Assembly: GCA_037974965.1 (NCBI GenBank)
Contig: JBBPFI010000004.1
Coordinates: 930,001 to 994,000, forward strand
Length of the DNA stretch: 64,000 bases
Direction: 5' to 3'
Source of the DNA: Dacryopinax spathularia
Lineage: Eukaryota; Basidiomycota; Dacrymycetes; Dacrymycetales; Dacrymycetaceae
A model generated the notes under the pieces. That model did not search any database. It saw only the letters and a list, made by a program, of their open reading frames with translations, and was not told where the DNA came from. This document shows, piece by piece, positions 54,305 through 64,000 of the stretch (the first letter of the stretch is position 1; each line of letters starts with the position of its first letter). The position numbers were made by a program, and so were the translations under genes.

Positions 54305-55688
54305 TCAAATGGGGTTATCGAGCGTACTGGGCGAGTGATGGTGCATGTTACAGACGCGGTAGAAGTGATGGTTTGGGTAGCCATCCTCGTCGACGTGGAG
54401 ATACCATCCGTCCTCGTGGGCGTCCCACCACGTGGGAGGGCCATGCTTACCGGTCGCCAGCTCTATCGAGCAGGTGGATGCATCCCCCATCCAATGCGGT
54501 CCCTCTTCGAAGCATGTGCGATTGTCAGCAACCGATTCGATTAGTCGGGCCTCTGGAAGCAACGTCTCGGTATCTTGATAGGGTGGGTCCGCCTCGAGGT
54601 GCTGGAGTACGAGCGAAACATTCGCGCAAAGTGTTGCTCTTGGATACATGCAGAACAATCGGTTCCAGGAGATGAAATTCATCTCCGCAGCTGTTATGAA
54701 AAGGATGAGCCTGGAACATCACACGAGGAGGCGATAGCACTTGTGGGCAATGTGAGAATCACACTACTGATCGAGTACCGAGGCACGGCGAGGTATACGT
54801 ATTGCTTGGTGTGAGGAAGGAGGTACGTTGTAACTTGCATTGGTCTGATCAATCTGGACGCGAGAGTCGACTGTCACGCGCACCGCTAATGATTTCTCGA
54901 GCACGACCCTGCGCCTGCAGCGCAGGCCGCCGTCGGGTTCTCCTCCCAACCCAGTGAGCCGTTGTGTCGCACATATGGTACTCTGCGAGGAAGCTGTGAG
55001 TGAGCGTATCTGGAACGGTGGCTGAGTACCAACCTTCTTTCATCATGTACCGTACAGCGTCCGCGGCGAAAGGCCGTGGCACGTACAGAACCAAAGGGTC
55101 GAGAGGAAGAGACCGACGGGCTAGGAAGTACAGAGCAGTGTTGCCGGAGATGACAATTCCCAGTTGGCGCATCAGAGGTAGAAAAGTGAGTGGGTTCAAC
55201 CCATAGTGCCGGAGAAGGTCGGGCAGAGAGAATGCGGTACGGAAGTATTCATTCACGAGGTGGTCCAGGCCGCGGCAAGTGGACGCGAGGACCAAAAGAA
55301 GTGGAGTCCGGCAGAAAGCGAAGAAGATCGGGAGGTTCGCTGGAAGGAACAGAACAGATCGGGAGGTGAGGCCCATATTGTTAGGCAGCCGGCGCGGATG
55401 AGAAAGGTAGGGTGCCTGATGGGTCTGTTCACGGCCGATGAGACGGCCTTTAAAGCCAGGTAAGGCCCGATTCCGCGACCTTCTCAGCCCGGAGTCGATA
55501 GAGGATTCACATCCAGCGTCCGTCAGCAGGAAACGAGAGCTCTGCTGGAGATTTGAACAGTGCCGAAGACTTGCGAGATAGTGTTCGACAGAGAAGGATG
55601 ATACAGGCTGTGTCGCATACATTGCACGACGTGGCATGCACACCGTGACGGGCGTGAGAAAGCACTTGTAGCGCCGAAAACCGTTCAT
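54305..55688 (-). CDS. F-box-like / NTase-like family protein, copy 1
   Basis: A member of a large uncharacterised family in Agaricomycetes: an F-box-like N-terminus followed by a nucleotidyltransferase-like core. The family portion begins at an internal Met (MGLTSRSVLFLPANLP, about 55377). It has LLLVLASTCRGLDHLVNEYF, the core IVISGNTALYFLARR, the place of the usual acidic metal site reading DPLVLYVP, and later, after introns, MNFISWNRLFCMYPRATL and a His/Trp-rich end (WWDAHEDGWYLHVDEDGY). The region about 54740-54980 that joins core to tail has several possible frames, and its exon path is unclear. ATG 55688 is the longest start. The core lacks the acidic pair expected for catalysis. Paralogue of the gene at 56049-57191. 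Confidence 0.55.
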
Positions 55689-56048
55689 CGCGTTCCTTTC
55701 CCATTACCAACATGTCTTAATCCGTCCCGAGAGACCGGCAAGGGACGATGTAACGTACACGTGAGGATGCGGAGCCAGGGAGGCAGATCCGTTGATCGCA
55801 TGGCAACGCGATACATGCGTGGCGTGTATTGCGGTAAGGTTCCCCCCACGTAAAATCCCGATAGAAGGAAGAGAAAAGCAGCACGACCGATCGTCGCTTC
55901 GTCACTCGTTACCGGGACGAAGCCGACAGACAGATAGAAGAAAGCCGAACGTGCAGCCCACTGCGCTGTTTCCTCCCAAGAAGATCCGTGCATGAGATTT
56001 GGACTTCGCTTGGTCATAGGCGTTACAGCGACGAGGATTGGATCTTCA
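55689..56048. other. interval between the two paralogues
   Basis: A minus-strand open frame of about 120 codons (55685-56059) overlaps here. It could be an extra exon of copy 2, but I see no motif or clear splice pair. Confidence 0.3.
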
Positions 56049-57191
56049 CTAAGGAACACTATTTACAGAACGCTCTGATCGTAGGAACGATGGCTCTGTA
56101 TGGAAGTAAGGGATCCATCGCATGGGGATGTTGCACAAACCGGTATGATCGGAGTTGATCTGCCAAGTATGATTCCACTGTAATGCCTCGTTTCTCGGCG
56201 CCCTTCGATACACGTCCTTTGTATCCAGCATTAGAATCCAACTGGCCCCGTCTGACGTGTGCCTCTCCCCTGGTGCATATAGCGCACTGTCGGAGAGACG
56301 TTTGTTGCTGTGCACCGTAAACCCTTGAGAACCGATATAGCGGATATTGCGCGCGTGGTGGGACGATAACGGGGTTCTTGAAAAGTTGAGAGTGGAGCGC
56401 CGGAGCAGGGTTGCGGCGGGGTACAGACAGTAAAGCCGATCCCAAGCAACGAAATTCATCAGGCACGCTGAATACAAGGGTCAGACACGGATAGTGCGTA
56501 GGCCAGTAGCGAAATCCAACGGACTAGTTCCGGCTTCGAAAGTAGCCAAGGACGGTTCGTGACATCTTGAATACACAAGAAGGCGGACTAGCTTGTTGTC
56601 CCGGGAGAGATTGAACGCTAATCCGGATTAATGTACTATGCAAGGGGCCATGACATCGATCGACTTACCACCCGCAATACGGGAAGGGTATCCGTATTCG
56701 ACGATGGTGGCGACGTCCATCTCGGCGGTCCACGGATGGGCGCGATGGGCGGATATAACTTGGTAACCTCGGTCGACGAAGACATCGAGTACTTCCTTAC
56801 CGTGCAGCCAAGTGGTGCATATTTCTAGGGGATGATCGACCAGGTTCTCTTGGAGAAGGAAGGCAAGGACGAAGGCGCCTGTCAGCACGGTACCGGTCTT
56901 GGCCATGATAGCGCGGAAGCTATGCGGGTCGGGTACGAAGTGGGAAAGGGCCTCGTTGATGTTCCAGCGACGGGCGAGATGTTCTTGTGTGGCTGCACGC
57001 GTAGATTTACATGTCTTTAGCCATATGCATAGGACTGATAGATCGCAGTTCGAAAGAATATTATCGAATACCGCAGCGTTCCGTAACGCGGCTGAGATCG
57101 CGCAGCGCATTTTCGACGGAAGTGATGATCGACGGATGTGATGACAAGGACTTGCCAGAGCGCTGTTTGGGCGTACTGCAGTCGGCTTCAT
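56049..57191 (-). CDS. F-box-like / NTase-like family protein, copy 2, in-frame TGA
   Basis: Tandem paralogue of the previous gene, same strand. From ATG 57191: a basic leader, F-box-like helices (NILSNCDLSVLCIWLKTC), then AIMAKTGTVLTGAFVLAFLL in place of the family's SGS-type nucleotidyltransferase loop and HPLEICTTWL where the acidic pair should be. GT-AG splicing (GTAAGT..GATTAG, about 56671-56621) leads to FNLSRDNKLVRLLVY and SPLDFATGLRTIRV. A TGA at 56481-56483 follows, after which the same frame continues PLYSACLMNFVAWDRLYCLY and the family tail IRYIGSQGF and SWILMLDTKDV. As in the F-box gene, one TGA splits an otherwise continuous frame. The catalytic residues appear lost, so any role is likely non-enzymatic. 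Confidence 0.55.
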
Positions 57192-57366
57192 ATAGGACCT
57201 ACGAAACAAAGGAATCAGAAGGCGGCGTCACGGGTACTGATGGAGACACACCGATCGGAAAGTGAGAGGACACGAAAACCGGTGTTGTGGGACGCGCGAT
57301 AGGACGCGTTTCCGAGGGTCGCGTATAAAGCGGAGAGATACGTACCTAAAGTATTCGGAGTAACAG

Positions 57367-58437
57367 ATGGCGCTAGAGTCCTTAGAAAGCGTTCGCATGT
57401 CCCTATGGGGTGTTGTGGCTTGGCTCGATTCGTCGGAGAGGGATAGTCGCACCCACGGTATGTCATTCAGTGCGACCGTTCGAGCATTTTGCATCCAACT
57501 GACCATCAGCGTCGTCGTAGGATGCCCACCCGAGAACATCCAGAACGCGCGTGCAGCTCTCGTTGAGGCGTTGAGGTGGGTGGATACGCTTGAAACCGAC
57601 AATAAGGCAAAGCCGGCAGAAGGCAGGGGTGCGTTGACCGACTTGCTCGCGTCACAGGTCACTGACGACGTCTTCCGGTGCTAGACGGGATGGATATGTG
57701 GTCGCTAGATTACCCGTGGACGGAAGAAGATGTTGCCAAAATCATGCAAGAACTTTGTAAGCATCGATTGGATGAACGGTGAATGGACATAGCGCTGATC
57801 CGGGGACGCAGGCTCGGGGACAGGCAACGATGCAATCCTGGTGGTTGGTGTCCGCCCCGGAAAGAGAGGCGTCCGCTGACTGTGGATATAAGGAGGCATG
57901 CCATCTAGCGGATGATGGTACAGGGGAAGTCGATTTGCTGAACGATGCGGTCAATGTGTTTGATGTGCGTTATCTACACTTCGCCGCGCCGAACCTTTCT
58001 TGATCCAGCCGCAGGTAGAGACAACGACGTGTCGGGGATTGACAGGCAACCGAGTGACAAGAGAAGAACTCGTGTGGATAGTCCGTTACTTGGCATTCGA
58101 TGCAGAGGCCCGCCCAATGAAAAGGATCAACTGGAAAAGGTTTGCAGCGGACGTGAGTAACGTTTGCCCCCTTCAGAACGCGGTCTGATATGCGTAGATG
58201 CCGAAACGAAACAACAAAGCGTGGGCGTCCGTGTACCAACGATATCTGGTCTGGATTGAGGAGATGGTTGCCGCCGCGGGAGGGCAAGCCAGAGAGGACC
58301 TGAAGACGCTAAGGTCAGCACGACGGTCGGCACGCGAAGTTAAAGTGATTCCTACCGGGAAAGAAGAGGAAAACTCGCTTCCAATGGGTGTAATCGGAAG
58401 CAAGGTAACAACGCACCGCGACCCTAGGACGGCCTAG
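57367..58437 (+). CDS. hypothetical protein with Myb-like segments
   Basis: Gene-like exons on the plus strand. ATG 57367 opens a 105-codon helical segment. A piece at about 57690-57780 reads DYPWTEEDVAKIMQELC, like the start of a Myb/SANT or Rap1-type helix. Two well-spliced exons (to about 58152, then 58198-58437; intron GTGAGT..TGCGTAG) read RVTREELVWIVRYLAFDAEA and NNKAWASVYQRYLVWIEEM, which resemble helix 1 and the KHPWQSWRERY-like helix of fungal Rap1/Myb proteins. The joins between the first and last parts are unresolved. The stop overlaps the convergent gene's stop by about 14 bases. The Myb assignment is weak inference. Confidence 0.35.
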
Positions 58438-59469
58438 ACGAATCACCTAGCCGCTGCGCTCGTAGGGATTGTCGAGTATATGGCGAAATAGATTGTTTAG
58501 AAGCCCGTTTCTGCTTTTGCCGGGCACTCATCTTGAATGAACGGACGTATATCCATTTGGGACCCCCTTTGGCGAGCGACAGGCAGATAGGACGATTCTT
58601 ATGCCGATCATTGCCCATGTTCTCTCCGGGAGGCAAGGGCATGCCATCGTATGCTCGAACCCATTCCTGAGAAGGAAGACGTAGCCAATAATACTCGGCC
58701 GATGCGGAATGGCGATAGATATATACCGAATACGGCGGCACGTAGTTGACGAATTCAGGAGGGTATGCGGGTGCATGGGAGCCGTAATTTCTCATAATTT
58801 GAAAAGGTTCAGTAACGCTTGCTCGCCATTCCATTGTCACGGGTGTGGGCGCCAGCGTGGACGGTTGGACGTATTCTATGACTACAGGTGGTGTCTGGAC
58901 AGATATGAGCATACTCTCTGGGACACGTGTCCCCACTCACGTCCTCGTCCTTAGGCATGAACGCGGTCTCCAGCGTATCCTCTCTCTACGTCGAAGATCA
59001 GCACGCGTGCTACAGTGCAAGATATCGAATATACGCACAGTGGATATTCCGTAGTACCTGCTCTTCCTGTTGAGTGAAGAGTGCCGTAGGAACGTCGGTG
59101 TCGCGATCGAACAGAGATAAAGAGGGGGTTCAGAAGACGGAAGCCGGGCGCCGTTTGCTCCTTGGAAGCAGCGGTACGTTCCATCAGGCGCTTTGGTCAA
59201 AATCCAGCATCTCCTCTCAATGCTGCCGATCTGTTTCACGTAGAATACAGCCACATCTCGTATAAAGCAAAGCATCTCTGGCCACTGAGGAGGGGCCGTA
59301 AACCTCCCTTCCGATCCAACGAAGAATGTGAAACGCCCGGACTTGGTGTTATGATGTTCGACGGTGACGGCTAGGTCTCGAGAGCGAACGACGGCGATTT
59401 GTTCCTGCGCGCCTGCAGCAGTCTCAGAATGCGCTGCACGACGTTTATATTTGACATACTTGGAGCCAT
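58424..59469 (-). CDS. unknown protein divergent to Pif1-R
   Basis: Multi-exon gene. The proposed start is ATG 59469 (APSMSNINVVQRILRLLQ), with the first join uncertain. Following sequence reads SEGRFTAPPQWPEMLCFIRD and RRCWILTKAPDGTYRCFQ. Clean joins are then RYYGIST | REDTLETAFMPKDED | TPPVVIEYVQPSTLAP, each over GT-AG introns of 53 and 46 bases in phase 0. The C-terminal half has YYWLRLPSQEWVRAYDGM and ends in a Lys/Arg/Ser-rich tail. No family recognised. It faces away from the Pif1 helicase across about 190 bp, mirroring the left arm's layout. Confidence 0.5.
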
Positions 59470-59656
59470 TCTGACCACGGGGAATTGCGGAAAGGGAGGG
59501 TAAGCCGCAAGATAACGAGGTAGGGAAATGATGAAGAGAAGATAACGAGATGGATGACGAGCGGTAAGTCAACCCTGGCAGCGATCTGAGTGTGCGTGTA
59601 CCGGAAGCAAAACGGCCTTGGTCGAGGGCGACATTGGGACGGTCCAAGGTATCGCC
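59470..59656. promoter_or_regulatory. divergent promoter between unknown gene and Pif1-R
   Basis: About 187 bp between the outward-facing ATGs. No recognised box. Its length and position match the gap between Pif1-L and its divergent partner. Confidence 0.4.
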
Positions 59657-61737
59657 ATGGCACCACCGCCGAGTCGTGCGATGACGGACAATAACCACGC
59701 TATCATCGAAGCCGTACGATCTCACAACTGGACCGATCAAGAGCGAAGGGCGCGATCATTGAAAGAAGCCGCTCCGCCTCTGCCCGCGACGTCTCCTGAA
59801 TGGTTAGGGGACGCGGGCAGCACGTTCCTGCCCCCAAAAGCAACACAACCTGCAAAGCCAGAACGCGTCGAACCGCTAAACTGGCCAGGTCCGTTCACTG
59901 AGGAAATGTGCAGGCAGGGTGCCAGAGTACTCGGGGAGAACCACGACCTTTCACCGGAACAGAAAAGCGTGCTGGACGTGGTTTTAGAGGGAACAAGCGT
60001 ATTCATAACTGGTTGTGCTGGTGAGCGCCGCGTGGACGTAGTTCTATCTCGGCTACCTCACCGAGCTAGGGACGGGAAAGAGCGTGTTAGCGCGTGCGAT
60101 TGTCCGCAAACTGCGAAAGAAGTACGCAGACAACGAATACGCCGTCGCGGTGACCGCGTTGACAGGGGTGGCCGCGCGCAATATAGGCGGACAAACTCTA
60201 CATTCCTTTGCCGGAATAGGACTCGGACTTGCGGAGCCCTGGCGCATGGTCATGCGTATTCGCGAGAATCACGATCGAATGATGATTGTCCAGGAGACAC
60301 AGGTCATCGTAATCGACGAAGGTGCGTTCGGCCGCTCCACCTTCTCATGTGCTCGCGCCGATAACTGTCCCATAGTTGCAACGCTCCCTGGGCAATACTT
60401 TCAGACCGTTGCCGAGATCTGGAAGGCTGTCTGAGGAGGGACCGCGCCCTTTGGGGACATACAGGTGCGTACCTTCGGTGCCCAAATGTATATCCGTCCC
60501 CTTGACCTATCTCATAGATTGTTGCAATCGGCGACTTTCATCAGCTCCCGCCCGTACCTGACCCCCAAGGTCGAGTCGTCTTCGCCTTTCAGACTGAAGC
60601 ATGGAGGATGAAGATACAAAGACACATTTGCTTGAAAACGATACATCGACAGCACGACCCGGGTAAGTATCGCCCTTAACGCGGCGAGCGCATGCTCACT
60701 CGGTGCCCACGTAGAACTCATCGCCCTTCTCAACGACGTCCGAAATGGAACCGTAGGAGAAGCATCTATGAGAAGGCTCGCGGCTTTACAGAGGACTGTG
60801 GTGTACCCGGATGGGTTAGCCCCGAGCGAAATGTTCGTAATGCCACGTTACTTTGACCGCGCTATCTCAAAAGAACGTCAGATATCCGACAAAGGCCGAG
60901 GTGCTCGTTGCAAACGAGAAACGCTTGAATACCCTCTACGGACCAGACTTCGTTTACGATGCCATAGACGACGTGGATACCACCGGGCCGAATTTGGCCT
61001 CCACTTCTGCCCTTGAGCAACTCCGCCTGAAGGTTGGCACGGACGTCCTGTTGATCCAAAATCGATACGATGGCACCGGTCTCGTCAATGGCAGTCGTGG
61101 CAAAGTTCTTGCCTTCTGCACGAGAGGAATGTGGGACGAGCAGGGCGAAAGGATTATCGAACAGGACCCCTTGGAGGTATGGGGAGACACCATGTTGCGC
61201 GGAGTTCGACTGGACAACGAGGATATAAATCTTCCTGTGGTGGAATTTGTAGTCGGAGAAGGCAAGGAGCATTTGCGGTTACTGATCGAACCATCGTGCT
61301 TTCGCGTGCAAGACGGCGTGGACGGCTGGGCAGAACGATATCAGGTAAGTTCATCGATCTCTGAGAGCGCTGCCTGACGATGCGAGTAGATACCGCTTAT
61401 TCCTGCCTATGCCATGACCACCAACAGGTCGCAAGGGATGTCACTAGACAGGATAAAGGCCGACTTTACCAGGGCGTTTGCAAAGGGTGAGCAAAGACAT
61501 CAACCGCGTTAGACAGGCTGTCTGATGATGCCAACCCGTGCAAACTCAGGCCAGGCGTATACCACGATGGCGCGCGCAATTTGGGCCGAAGGTTTGCAGG
61601 TCGTGGCGTTTGTTCCAAGTCTTGTAAGCCCTTTCGCAAACCATTCCATTTCCCGGAAACACCCATCTGAGATGCATGAACGTAGCTCGGACCGCACCCC
61701 GCCGTTGAAGAGTTCAGTCGTTCGTTTGAGTGTATGA
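59657..61737 (+). CDS. Pif1-family DNA helicase (right copy), in-frame TGA
   Basis: Paralogue of the left helicase. It starts at ATG 59657 (APPPSRAMTDNNH). A short N-terminal region is followed by LSPEQKSVLDVVLEGTSVFITG. Walker A reads GCAGTGKS across intron 60021-60069. Next are VAVTALTGVAARNIGGQTLHSFAG and Walker B VIDEV across intron 60322-60375. After IWKAV there is an in-frame TGA (60432-60434) at a position that is basic in Pif1 proteins. The frame continues PFGDIQ, then intron 60465-60517, IVAIGDFHQLPPVPD, APSEMF, VANEKRLN, LVNGSRGKVLAF, IPLIPAYAMTTNRSQGMSL and GQAYTTMARA. The protein ends after a basic tail. All motifs are otherwise present; motif VI has AR where SR is usual. No Rep domain. 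A following plus-strand gene starts about 45 bases on. Confidence 0.8.
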
Positions 61738-61781
61738 TGTGATCTGGCGGGTCGGTCGGGGTAGTCCGGACTGAAATTCAC

Positions 61782-64000
61782 ATGATATTTTGTACATATT
61801 TGCCCTTCGACGGCAATTCGACGTGTGTCAATGTACATACGAAATTGTTCCCCGCGGCACCGCGGCCCCTGCTCCCAAAACTCTGGAGGTCATTACAGCA
61901 TATCGAAGCGGAGCTTGAAATTGCGGATGCTGTCACCTTGGACGTGAACAGGTAGGGTTCGGCCACGTCGTTCTCTTCCCTTACATCTCGCGAAGAACAT
62001 CTACAAGCGGATTTGCACGGAGCATGGCCGCTTCTGCCGCCACAAATATTCGAATATGCCTATGGGGAGACAAACGCTGGCATGCACCCCAGACCGCGAA
62101 CCGAAGAGCATCATCATCTCGGAAGGACCCGTCCCGCCCATGGAGAACACGAGGTTCGCCAAGTGGTTAAAGCAACATCGGCTTATCCTTTACTCACGTG
62201 AAGGTTCTCGTGGTTATACAGCCCAGCGTGCCATATACATACTGAAGACAAACGACGTGGCAGGAGAAGGAAGTGGCCGACTCGCTCCCTAGGACAGGTC
62301 CGGTACCCTTCCGTGCGCAGCTTACCTTTCTCTGCGTCCCAGAAGGAATCTTATCGAAAAGTGTGGTAGCACGCAGGCGTCTGATATCTCCTTGATAGTG
62401 TTCAACGGCGGGATCCCTTTTGAGGAAAGAGGTGACCACACACACGGCGGCCTGGGGCTGGGGCAAACGTGGTCGGACAAAGGGGTGGTATTCCGCCAGT
62501 GGCAGTGGCGCTACCACCAGGACCCTTGAAGGAGCCTTGTCGAGGTCGAAGGCAGCAGGAGACGATCCGGCGTGACCGTTGCATTTCTTGTGCTAAGCAT
62601 ACCCTGTTGGTCGATAGGACAGACACGATGATCTCTGAGCCGCAAACCGAAACTCTATCGGGCGGGGAACAAGTGCAGGTACGCTTGATAGTGCCCGGGC
62701 ATTGAGATATCCTCTAACTCTTTGCAGGGCACCCCGCTCGAATCGACGATGCAGACCGTCCGTACCGCTGCAACGTTCGACGAGCGCGTGCATTGCTACC
62801 TCCGCTTGGCCCGCCCAGCTGTATGTCGTTATACTACCTAGGATGGGCATGACGCTCATCTTCCCATTAGGACATCGCGGCTCAGCTCGAAGTTGACATG
62901 ATGACGGATGTCAAGAAACCATCGCCGGCGGCCAGCAGCGCATACCGTATATTCGTGGTGCCGGCGCTTGAAGCCATGTTGAGGTACGAATACATGCTCC
63001 CACTTACCTTGCAGTTCACATCTAGCGGCACCGTAGGGAACAAAGGTTGTCACCGTATCATCTCGTCAAAAAGGAAGAATGCACCGATGGAATCAAGCTA
63101 TCGCCTGGCAGCTCGGAGGTGCTGGAGACGGTCTCCTTCACGTTGGATGGGTTCAACTTCGTGATACCCGATGCATGCGCCGCTCTGGGTGTGTCCTGTG
63201 TCTTCTCCTCTCGTTCTACTTTGACGACACCGTCAGCTCACGTCCTCGCCGACATCATCGCCCCGGGAAACGAAGATGAGGCCCATCTCTTCGTGTTCAC
63301 CTGCATGTGGATTGTCTCCCGCGTCGTGCACGTGCATTACCGTCCATTTGTATTTACGATCCTGCTTCTCGACAACGAGCCCGGCGGTCCTTTGTCAGCG
63401 CAACAGGTCCTTCTGTCCCTTGTTGGATGCAACACGCCAGGCGATTGGGACCAGGAATTCGCCGAGAAGGACGCCATCCAACGATATCGACGGGCTGCAA
63501 TGCGTGCCGTTTTGCCCAGTGCAGCCTATGCTTCGCTGGTAGAATGGAGCGATGCCGGATTAGGTGGGGACCTGGAGAGCAGTCGCAGGATTGGGACATG
63601 TGCAGAAACTAATACGTGGCAATGGTGAGCATTTACGACCGAGACACATGCTTTCAATGACAGCCCGCAGGATAATGAGTCGGTTGCACAATGCGGAGGG
63701 TCGTCTGTTCCTGAATCGAGTGTCCGTGAAGCTCGTAACGTTGAAGACCAAGACAGCTGAGCAAGACATGCTGTCCCCGCTCAGGGCGGGCATCGATACC
63801 TGCTCGCCCTTCATACTTATCGCCCGCATGAAAAAGATCATGGGCGAAAAGGCGGCCAGTAACGCCCAAGGAGCCGCCCACGTAGTTCGGATCAAGGTTT
63901 GTATACAGCCCTGTGATCATTGTCGTTTGGTCGGGGTCACGATGAAGGAGGTAGCGTCGGGAGAGTGGACGGTGAACGATGACGGTGTACAAAGATCAAG
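61782..64000 (+). CDS. unknown multi-exon protein after Pif1-R, possibly partial
   Basis: A chain of open exons on the plus strand running to near the window edge; it may be one gene or two. Segments: ATG 61782 (IFCTYLPFDGNSTCVNVHTK) to 61951; KRICTEHGRFCRHKYSN to about 62290; LIVFNGGIPFEERGDHTHGG at about 62390-62530; RRDRCISCAKHTLL with a CxxC pair to about 62680; then GTPLESTMQTVRTAATFDER, DIAAQLEVDMMTDVKKPSP; and the longest exon (about 63050-63628) with SFTLDGFNFVIPDACAALG and an LLLSL-type helix. A clean phase-2 intron at 63627 leads to IMSRLHNAEGRLFLNRVSVK and onward to about 63895. No domain recognised. Some joins are unresolved. Confidence 0.4.

Noticed and set aside
56465-56486. A 19-base intron removing the copy-2 TGA
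   Set aside because: Too short, and the joined frame runs into another stop.

Overview
This window is nuclear DNA from a filamentous basidiomycete, most likely Agaricomycotina. The genes carry many short GT-AG introns (about 45-55 bases). Housekeeping proteins such as Cdc5/Cef1, Cwf18, UPF3, GPI1, ORC3, GAR1 and uL15m read as fungal. Accessory families include an alpha-kinase, an F-box/LRR protein, a glyoxal oxidase with an N-terminal beta-module, paired F-box-like/NTase-like proteins and a fungal integrase-core protein, and these families are typical of Agaricomycotina. I cannot place it to class.

The layout is a conserved core flanked by two accessory arms. Left arm (1-12.7 kb): a short hypothetical gene, a Pif1-family helicase (minus), a divergent multi-exon gene of unknown function (4078-7475), an integrase-core protein (about 7.7-9.5 kb, treated as a mobile-element fossil) and an alpha-kinase gene (10.06-12.66 kb). 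Core (13-49.6 kb): an unrecognised 354-residue protein, Cwf18, a DAG/sphingosine-type lipid kinase, GPI1, UPF3, a Nup37-like WD protein, Cdc5/Cef1, ORC3, an asparaginase-type Ntn hydrolase, mitochondrial uL15, GAR1, a very long DYRK/Pom1-like kinase, Csm1/Pcs1, a triple-KH protein, a Con-10/KGG stress protein and a glyoxal oxidase. Right arm (50-64 kb): a small proline-rich gene, an F-box/LRR gene, a 21-bp tandem repeat, two paralogous F-box-like/NTase-like genes, a possible Myb-like gene, an unknown minus-strand gene, a second Pif1-family helicase (plus) and an unknown multi-exon gene that may run past the window edge.

The core genes serve splicing (Cwf18, Cef1), mRNA decay (UPF3), replication licensing (ORC3), nuclear pore (Nup37-like), GPI anchors (GPI1), snoRNPs (GAR1), mitochondrial translation (uL15m) and chromosome segregation (Csm1). 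They are tightly packed: Cef1 and ORC3 end 42 bases apart.

The most striking feature is the pair of Pif1 helicases in the two arms. They face outward, share five intron positions and phases at the helicase motifs, and each sits in the same kind of module: a divergent unknown gene across a roughly 190-250 bp promoter, and a same-strand unknown gene starting within about 100 bp downstream. Several right-arm genes are each interrupted by one in-frame TGA, and the left-arm alpha-kinase has one splice donor that reads GG. The core genes I traced show nothing like this.
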